Positions 56,953-64,000 of a DNA stretch of 64,000 nucleotides are shown piece by piece. Position 1 is the first letter of the stretch. The number at the start of each line of letters is the position of its first letter. The DNA lies in assembly GCA_963555705.1 (NCBI GenBank), contig OY743189.1:9193501-9257500 (forward strand), given 5' to 3'. The notes beneath the pieces are model-generated. The model was not told the DNA's origin, made no database searches, and was given only the letters and a program-made list of their open reading frames with translations. Source of the DNA: Ligustrum vulgare (lineage: Eukaryota > Streptophyta > Magnoliopsida > Lamiales > Oleaceae). Position numbers and translations under genes: made by a program.

Positions 56953-58762
56953 ATCTCCACCTTGACCCAAAATCCTAATAAACATGAACATTATTCAAAT
57001 ATTCATAAAATGTCACCTTTCAATTTGACATTTTTGAGCTACTTTCTTCAACCTTCGTGCCATTGGTCATAGATCCCATTTTTGCCACTTCACAAACTTT
57101 AAAATAGTAGAAGACTCCACTCGGTGCGACTCCAATCTGACAGCTCCACCTAAAATTGTCTTCCCTAATAGCTTGTACAAATTACCAACTTTTTCACCTC
57201 CAATTATTGGCACATAATAATTATCAGCACATAATTTCTCTTCACAATCATCACACCACTTCTGACAGAATATTCATAATCCAACGTGTCCAATGCTCCC
57301 ACGATATTAAACTTGGCTTCAATCTTGGGTGATAAGGTTCAAAGCGCGGAAGAAACGTCGGAAAGTTCCAAACTCAAGTTGTGATTGGACGGATGAATCA
57401 TGACCCGATATTCACGGCGCGATGGCTCGACGATGCGGAATAAAGAACCATGACTTTCGAAACGCCACAAGGATTTGTCCAATCTCCCTGATAAGTTTCT
57501 GGTTTTGAACGCCACAAAGATAGTTAATCTTTGATAAATTCGGGTTTTGAACGCCACAAGAATTGAAATCTTGATAAGTTCTAAATATATAGGAAATCCA
57601 CCTATAAAATTATTGAATCACTCAATAAAATGTTTATTCAATCATCAAAGTCTTTTTACAATGAATGGAAAATAGAATATAAATAAGCAAAATAAAACCC
57701 TAGGCGCTAATGGACTCAAAATAGAGTTCTAACTAACCTAAAATAGCTAAAACTGGAAAATGAATAAAAAAATACGAAAAAGGAATTAAAAATTCGCATT
57801 ATTTGTGTTAAGTTGGATTTACGGCCGTGACAGAATCACTTACGGTCGTAACTATACTTCTGCTTAAGGATTACGGCCGTGACCATAATACTTACGGTCA
57901 TAACTTTGAAAACCTGGAATTCTTCATTTTGACCAGCGACTTGATTACGGTCGTGATAATCTTGACATTACGGCTGTAAGAACAAAATTGATCCTTTTTG
58001 CTCCAATTTGGCTTGAATTGTAGATTTTTCTGTCAAGCCTGCTATGATTCCTATCATCGGGGTTCCGGATCGTATCATTGGGACATGCAAAACACTTCTA
58101 AGTTACTTTTTAAGTCATAAACTTATTGTACATCAATTTACATACATGCATGATTAACATCATCATTAGAAATAAAAATCTGATACATACATGTATGAAC
58201 AGGGTTAGATCATGAGTTTGGATGTTTTAAGAATGTCAAATCTCCATCAAATTCCGATTTCAATCTTTCAAAAAGAACCCAGATTCTTATTATTAATAGA
58301 TTCAACATAAAAGGGAAATTTATAGCTTTATGCATGCAAAACCAGCAAGATAGACTTTAGGCAGGCTCTTATCTCATCATTTTTACATTCTTAAAGCCCA
58401 AAACTTTCAATTTTTAAACATGGTTACATAAAAATCAACAAGGATCTTTAACAATATGTATAAGAAGCTTGATATAAACATAAAACATATATAAAATGAT
58501 AAAGAACAACTAAAAATCACAAAAAAAAAAAATACATTTTGCTTTACTCACTACTTTATGGATGAATTCCTTTAAGATTTTCCTGCATTTATTGTATATT
58601 TAGTGGTTAGAAATTTTATGAAATGGAGTTATATGAAATCTAGTACTTTTAAAACAAGTTTCTTATCAGTTTATTAGCCCAGGATTCACCAGATTTCGTT
58701 TTTCAGTTTGAAACAACAACCTGCAGTGTCTCAGGTGGCTATTAGTACCATCCATCTGTGAA
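56953..58762. other. Copia interior remnant and unassigned sequence
   Basis: 56953-57330 follows the Copia LTR and starts with its purine tract (ATCTCCACCTTGACCC on the plus strand); coding sequence is not recoverable. 57350-57560 has a repeated GTTTTGAACGCCACAA motif. 57825-57985 holds repeated TTACGGCCGTGA palindromic motifs. The rest to the hAT element is AT-rich without a gene. Confidence 0.4.
57825..57985. repeat. Repeated TTACGG(C/T)CGTRA palindromes
   Basis: Six copies of a TTACGGCCGTAA-like palindrome occur within 160 bp (TTACGGCCGTGAC, TTACGGTCGTAAC and so on), separated by 15-40 bp. Confidence 0.8.
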
Positions 58763-58954
58763 TAGGCGTGTCAAAACGGCTCGTCGGCTCGGGTAGCTCG
58801 GGCTCGGCTCGTTAAAAGCTCGGGCTAAACTCGGCTCGAGGCTCGTAGGATCGAGCCGAAGCTCGGGCCGAGCCCAAAAATACTCACTGGGCTCGAGCCG
58901 GGGCCGGCCCGTGTGGCCCGCCGAGCCACACGGGCCAAAATTGGCCGGTGCTTT

Positions 58955-59055
58955 GCTGCCTGCAAATTTGCAGGCAGCTACAGTAGCTGCCTGCAAATTT
59001 GCAGGCAGCAGCAGGCAGCTGCTGCTGCTTTGGCAGCAGCAGGCAGCTGCCTGCA
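58955..59055. repeat. Nested palindromes upstream of the hAT transposase
   Basis: The 24-bp palindrome with core TGCCTGCAAATTTGCAGGCA occurs twice (58955-58978 and 58986-59009). The spacer CTACAGTAG makes the pair one larger palindrome. A further GCAGGCAGCTGC inverted repeat lies at 59011-59055. Confidence 0.9.
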
Positions 59056-59397
59056 ACACGGTACATTTTTTATTTTTTTATCTGATTCTTGATCTGATTT
59101 GAAATATGCAGATTTTTTTTTGAAAATTTGAAATTTGAAATTTGAATTTTTTTTTTTTTCCCACGTTTTTTTTTCTATAAATAGGTCGCATTTTGTTTGT
59201 TAATTCACAATTCACTTACAAGTTTTTTCATTTCGTCATAATAGTCATTTGTTTGCTATAATTTCTATTCAATTCTCTATTTCTCTATATTCTTCAATTA
59301 TTGTGATAATATTTCTCTCGGTTTCAAGTTTCAACTTTCAAATTTGAAACTAACTACATTCTAGTTTCTACACTATAATACTGTTATACTGATAAGT

Positions 59398-61400
59398 ATG
59401 GAGTTTAACAGCGATGAAGTTAACCAATTCAGGGGTAGTTCTAGTACTCCCTCTCATATCGATGTCTCCGAAAATACTCCCATTGACTTGGATGATATCC
59501 AAGAGGAGGAAATTGTTGAAATCAAACGAGCTAAAAAAGAGTCATCGGATTGCTGGCAACATATGACAAGGAAAAAAGTTGGTGTTGAAAATGGAGTTGA
59601 TATATGGAAAGCGTGCTGCAATTACTGTGGTAAGGAAATGAGCTGGAAGCCCGGATCAAGCACGTCACATTTGAATCGGCACATAGCAAGGGCGTGCAAA
59701 GCGAAACCGGTTGGTGACCCAACACAGTCCCAGCTTGTTTTTGGTGGTTCTGGACCTTCTGGTACTACTACTCTTTCAACATTTGTGTATTCGCAAGAAA
59801 GATTTCGCGAAGGTATGGCTGCATATGTGGCGACCGCTGAAATGCCCCTTTCCTTAATTGACTCTGTTCACTTCACCCGACTTGTGCAGAATTATCTTCA
59901 ACCCAGGTATACTCCTTACTGTAGAAATACACTTCGTGCAGACACCGTAAAATTATATAACAAAAGGAAAGAAATTACCATTAAAGCCTTAAAAACATAT
60001 GAGACTGTTATTTCATTTACATCTGATTTATGGACTGGTGGTAATAAAAAAGGTTATATTGCTGCCACAGCTCATTACATTGATAATCTTTGGATTTTAC
60101 ACAAAAAAATTATTACATTTAGATTAGTAGAATATCCTCATAATGCCGCTAACATACATTTAGTTTTAAAAGGGATTATACAAGAATTCAGTATGCAAGA
60201 TATGATTCGTAGTTTTACTTTTGATAATGCTAGCGTTAATAATGTTGTTATTGATAAATATATTTCTGATTTTAACCCTGCATTTGATAGTTTATTTTTT
60301 CACCAACGTTGTGTTTGTCACACTATCAACTTAATTGTTAAAAGTGGTTTAAAACATATTGAAAAATCCTTAGATAAAATTAGACAAGCAATAAATTTCA
60401 TAAATGTATCACCATCAAGAAAACAAGCATTTAATAGTTTGTGTGCGGAGTATAGTTTAGAAGAACATTCATTTGCTACGGATGTATCACATAGATGGAA
60501 CTCTACATACCTTATGTTACACTCATGTGAAAATTATGATAAAATTATTTCAATGTATTATAATGGTAGACATACGTATGGATCTGACAATAATTTAGAA
60601 GAGTGGGAATGGGAAATTGCATTCTTTGTAAAAAGATTTTTAAAAGCCTTTTATGATGCCACAAATGCATGCGTGTTTACTACCCAACATCTTCACTTGT
60701 TTTACAACACTTTTTTCATATTGCACAAACATTCAATCAATATAGAAATTTGCCAATTTTTAATGTTGTAGTCAGTTCCATGGAGTTAAAATTTTGCAAA
60801 TATTGGGAAGAATTACCTTCTTTATTTGTTTTAGCATCAGTGATGGATCATCGATTAAATTTAATGGGCACTAAGGCTATTATAAAGGGAATTTCACAAA
60901 ATTTAAATATAGAATTATCACATGTTAATGTGGAATCTTTATTATGTGAAATGTACAATTATTATACTGCAAAAAAAGATCAATGTAGTTCTAGTTCCCA
61001 AACTAATGTTTCCCAAAGTACTCCAATGCATTCTAATTCTTTATGGGGCTTTATTAACACAAATGCAAGTGTTCCCTCGATTAGTTCCAGTGGAAACACA
61101 TCTAGATCGATAGGTGGTACAAACGTTGAAATTCCATCTGAATTAGCTAGGTACATGTGTGTGGACGTTCGCAGTGTTTTAACACCACAAGAATTAGAGA
61201 ATTTTGATGTTTTAACTTGGTGGAGGTGTAATGAAAGGCAATATCCAGTTGTAGCAAAAATAGCACGTGATTTACTAACACCTCCGGTGTCCACCGTGGC
61301 ATCGGAGGCTGCATTTAGTTTAAGTGGTAGGATTTTGTCAGACGAACGATCAAGACTGAAGGAAGACATATTAGAAGCTCTTGTATGCTTGAAGGATTGA
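59398..61400 (+). pseudogene. hAT transposase (BED finger, RICESLEEPER-like), one frameshift
   Basis: The first frame (59398 to about 60680) begins with an acidic N-terminus. A BED zinc finger follows (Cys74-x2-Cys77 ... His91-x3-His95, residues 52-100) for DNA binding. The catalytic RNase H-like region comes next with SDLWTGG and TFDNASVNN, then CVCHTINLIVKSGL and DVSHRWNSTYLML. The second frame continues from about 60680 (YYPTSSLVLQHFF) to 61400. It ends in the hAT dimerisation domain: LTWWRCNERQYPVVAKIARD, PPVSTVASEAAFS, ILSDERSRL. A single-base shift near 60670-60682 separates the frames; without it the protein would be about 660 residues, normal for the family. It is probably inactive unless the shift is a sequence error. 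Confidence 0.9.
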
Positions 61401-61850
61401 GAATGCGCAGATTTACGACTTCAAGATAAAGTTGATAGCATCATGGCCGAGGACTTGGAGCAATATTTAAGATAGAAGAAATTGTGAGTTTTTAAAAATC
61501 ATTTTGTGTAATTTAAATTATTATATTTTTAAAAAAATTGTACACGAAATTTTTTATTCGTGTACAATTTTTAACTCTGCCTATGTTGATCATAGCCGGT
61601 CCCAAGCCCGGAAAAAGGAGGAGGGTTGTAACTTGTAAGTTGTAACCTTTATTGAATATATATAAAACAACTAGTAATTTAATTTTAGTATAGATAGACT
61701 TTGTGAAATCTACGTTTACATTTTTATTAAATCTTATCTTATGTTTGATATTTTAACTACATTTATTGTGTATAATTCATTTAAGTAATTACAAATACAA
61801 TACATATTCATTCGCCGTTAATAATAATAATAATAAAAAAAAAAAACGGG
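61401..61850 (+). other. hAT 3' untranslated and subterminal region
   Basis: After the transposase stop there is AT-rich sequence without a gene, including an inverted repeat at 61535-61570 (GTACACGAAATTTTTTATTC and its complement, ending GTGTACAATTTTTA). The GGCTCG array begins at 61850. Confidence 0.55.
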
Positions 61851-62022
61851 CCGGCCCGGCTCGGCTCGATGAAGCTCGAGCCGAGCCTCAATTTTTTTGG
61901 GCGAGCTTTGGCTCGGCTCGGCTCGGGCCAAAAAAATCTCGGTCCTAAAAAGCTCGAGCCTTGATGTTCGGCTCGAGGCTCGGCTCGGCTCGGCTCGGCT
62001 CGTTGACATACCTATCTGTGAA

Positions 62023-62435
62023 GGATCTATGCTTCTAATAGCACAATTTCGATAGTACAGTACTGGTGTAGAAATCTGACATTTTCTAGTCTTAAAACTT
62101 GAAATTTTGTTAGGTTTAACAAGTTAAGATGATGGACTTTAAGTAGAATTAAGAGTTCACCATCTGTACTTGTTAAATCATGCATTAGAAGTGAAAATAA
62201 GAAGTGAGGAGATGGATTTTTCTCCCTACCTTGAGCTTGGCAGCAGATTTTCTGATGAAAGAATGAGACTAAGGATCTTTATTTATAAGTGTTTTTCGAA
62301 GAGTTTACAGTTATTAATCAGTTAAATATTCTAAAATGCATTCTGATAAATCAACTTTTCAAACAAGAATAAGTAAGTTTTCCAAATAGCCCCTTAAGGG
62401 CAAGATAGTGGGTTATGCCAAGTGTCATGAATGTA

Positions 62436-62508
<73 letters not shown>

Positions 62509-62849
62509 TCAGATTTTATGCTTCAACGAGCCTATTTTGGCATACATTTTGAGGGTCGAGATGACCTCCGAATTAAACAAACTTTATATTGTTGGAAAGC
62601 TCATGACACAAACTTACACAAACTTTACAACGGTCACGCATGCAAAAGCATCCGATCAACACATTGTTCGTATGCCCTTGTAAACATAGCTGTTCGACTA
62701 TCCTTTTACACTTTTTGTGGAATTTGGTAATGTCTTGCTATTACAACTATGCCACTTTGGCTCGATTTTTTTGGCACATCCGAATACAAAAACTCATGTT
62801 CCATATATCGATTTAAATGTCATGCTACAAACTACGTGATGGTATAACA
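62023..62849. other. Flank of the hAT element with a TAA microsatellite
   Basis: (TAA)n covers 62437-62508, about 24 units. The surrounding sequence, including GGTCGAGATGACCTCCGAATTAAAC, resembles LTR-associated DNA but no gene is recognised. Confidence 0.6.
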
Positions 62850-63184
62850 TGCAACGACCTCGGGGAAATAATTAATTCATACGACTACGACAAAGATTGC
62901 TTGTTGAAGTGGTAAAATCGTAATTATCTAGATTTCTCACAATTTCTACATTAGTCCCTAATTTACTATATTAGAGCAATATAAAGCTTCAATATTTCGC
63001 CTAACTTTCATATATAGAAATATGGTCTCCAAATTCTTAATTAATGAAATGTTTCCTATTTTCAAGGAATTAAATAAATATATGGGTATCCATTTCAACG
63101 ATAACTTTAACGATGATATATTCACCTAAGAAAATATATAATAAATTCATATGCATAAAATACAAAAATTTTAGGGGCGTTACA
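62850..63184 (-). repeat. 3' LTR of a second Tekay-like element
   Basis: On the minus strand it starts TGTAACGCCCCTAAAATT at 63184 and probably ends GAGGTCGTTGCA at 62850. The left border is inferred from the TG...CA rule and may be further left. The polypurine tract (63185-63197, AAGGGGGGAGAT on the minus strand) adjoins it. Confidence 0.6.
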
Positions 63185-63197
63185 ATCTCCCCCCTTA

Positions 63198-63925
63198 TGA
63201 AATTTTGTCCTCGAAATTTACCTAAAATAGTTTAGGGTATTTCTTCTTCTCGTTCCCATGTCTCCTCTTCAATCATATTACTCTTCCAAAGTACTTCTAC
63301 TAAGAGGACCTCCTAATTGTGAAGGTGTTTTGTGTCACACTTCAAGATTTTCACAAGTCGTCCTTCCCAAGTTAAATCCGCTTGAGCGTCTATGCAAAGA
63401 TTTTGTAGTACGAGTGAGAGGTCAGGAACTTACTTTCGAAGAGTTGATACTTAGAAAATGAGGTGAACTCTACACAGTTCGGGAGGTAACTCTATTTTGT
63501 ATGCTAGAGGTCCTATCCTCTCTATTATTTCAAATGGTCCAATGTACCTTAGAGTGAATTTTCCCTTCTTTCCAAACCTAAGCATTCTCTTAATTGGGAG
63601 AATCTTGATAAACACTTTATCTCCAACTTCAAAGTCAAGAGCTATTTTGCATTTGATGGCATAGCTCTTTTGTCGATCCTGGGTTTCTTTCATGTTCTTT
63701 TGATTTTTCGACTATCAAAATCATTTCTTGCACTAGATCCGGACCTAACAATTTACATTTTCCAACTTCATCCCAGAACAATGGGGACTTGCACTTCCTT
63801 TCATAAAAAGTTTCATATGGAGGCATTCCAATTGAGGATTGATAGCTATTATTATAAGCAAACTCTATCAAAGGTAAGTAGTTCTCCCAATTTCCTGTGA
63901 ATTCTAGCACGCTTGATCTTAACAT
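63198..63925 (-). pseudogene. Ty3/gypsy (Tekay-like) integrase and pol C-terminus, broken
   Basis: The minus-strand text from 63925 reads SSVLEFTGNWENYLPLIEFA, YNNSYQSSIGMPPYETFYER and CKSPLFWDEVG, the end of the integrase catalytic core. After a frameshift near 63690 it reads DRQKSYAIKCKIALDFEVGD, KVFIKILPIKRMLRFGKKGK and RYIGPFEIIERIG, the GPY/F module. Further down come VLWKSNMIEEETWERE and a FEDKIS-like end at the purine tract. Several frameshifts and stops make it inactive. The rest of pol lies beyond the window, probably starting before 64000. Confidence 0.9.
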
Positions 63926-64000
63926 ATCTTCAAGAGCTTGGATTGTCCTCTCAGTTTGATCATCAGTTTGCGAGTGAAAAGCGGTGCTGAAATGTAATTT

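Larger units (their letters stand above)
58763..62014 (+). mobile_element. Full-length hAT transposon with damaged transposase
   Basis: The ends TAGGCGTGTCAA and TTGACATACCTA are inverted repeats. The exact 8-bp duplication TCTGTGAA flanks it at 58755-58762 and 62015-62022. Arrays of GGCTCG lie at both ends (58780-58920 and 61850-62003). The 3,252-bp element contains one transposase gene. The exact target duplication and nearly complete transposase suggest a recent insertion. Confidence 0.95.

Noticed and set aside
57339..57557. 72-codon ORF with a repeated AFKTR peptide
   Set aside because: It reflects the repeated GAACGCCACAA motif, with no known family.
62408..62683. Poly-isoleucine ORF
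   Set aside because: Translation of the TAA microsatellite.

Overview
The window is nuclear DNA of a flowering plant, probably a eudicot. It is AT-rich, its genes have introns, and it is dominated by plant transposons: Tekay-like and Athila-like Ty3/gypsy elements, Copia, Helitrons, hAT, Mutator-like elements and MITEs. I see no rRNA, tRNA, CRISPR or organellar block. Most of the 64 kb is nested mobile DNA. The cellular genes are two related F-box/LRR genes (one partial, one frameshifted) and several gene fragments.

Left part (1-7068): a young, non-autonomous Tekay-like retrotransposon on the minus strand. It enters the window inside its 3' LTR, and the overlapping 356 bp of its two LTRs look identical. 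In place of gag-pol it carries, antisense to itself, a two-gene cassette. The first gene encodes a cysteine-rich protein resembling carlavirus-type nucleic-acid-binding proteins. The second is an intact, intronless LONELY GUY (LOG) cytokinin-activating enzyme with its own promoter-like region. Three structured hairpin repeats follow the LOG stop codon. This cassette is the most unusual thing in the window.

Middle part (7069-26900): exon 1 of an F-box gene; a Mutator-like fold-back element; minisatellites; an Athila-like retrotransposon (14395-22533, TSD ATGAT) that holds a Helitron with ~430-bp internal tandem repeats; and a solo LTR (22898-25214, TSD GATTA) that splits an older dispersed repeat.

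26894-41729: a fragment of a UBC23/24 (PHO2)-like E2 gene is split by a composite Helitron (27184-34427). Removing the Helitron restores the local reading frame across the junction. The Helitron carries exon fragments of DEMETER-type DNA glycosylase, beta-galactosidase and RAB7 genes. Next comes an F-box/LRR gene with a frameshift in exon 1 and a 4.8-kb intron that holds a complete Copia-type element (TSD CTTAC).

41730-64000: MITEs; several non-autonomous hAT elements with 8-bp target duplications; AT-rich tandem repeats; a probable Tekay-type LTR; a starch-synthase-like pseudogene interrupted by a hAT element; a Copia LTR with a nested hAT; a full-length hAT element with a BED-finger transposase broken by one frameshift; and the 3' end of another minus-strand Tekay-like element running off the right edge.
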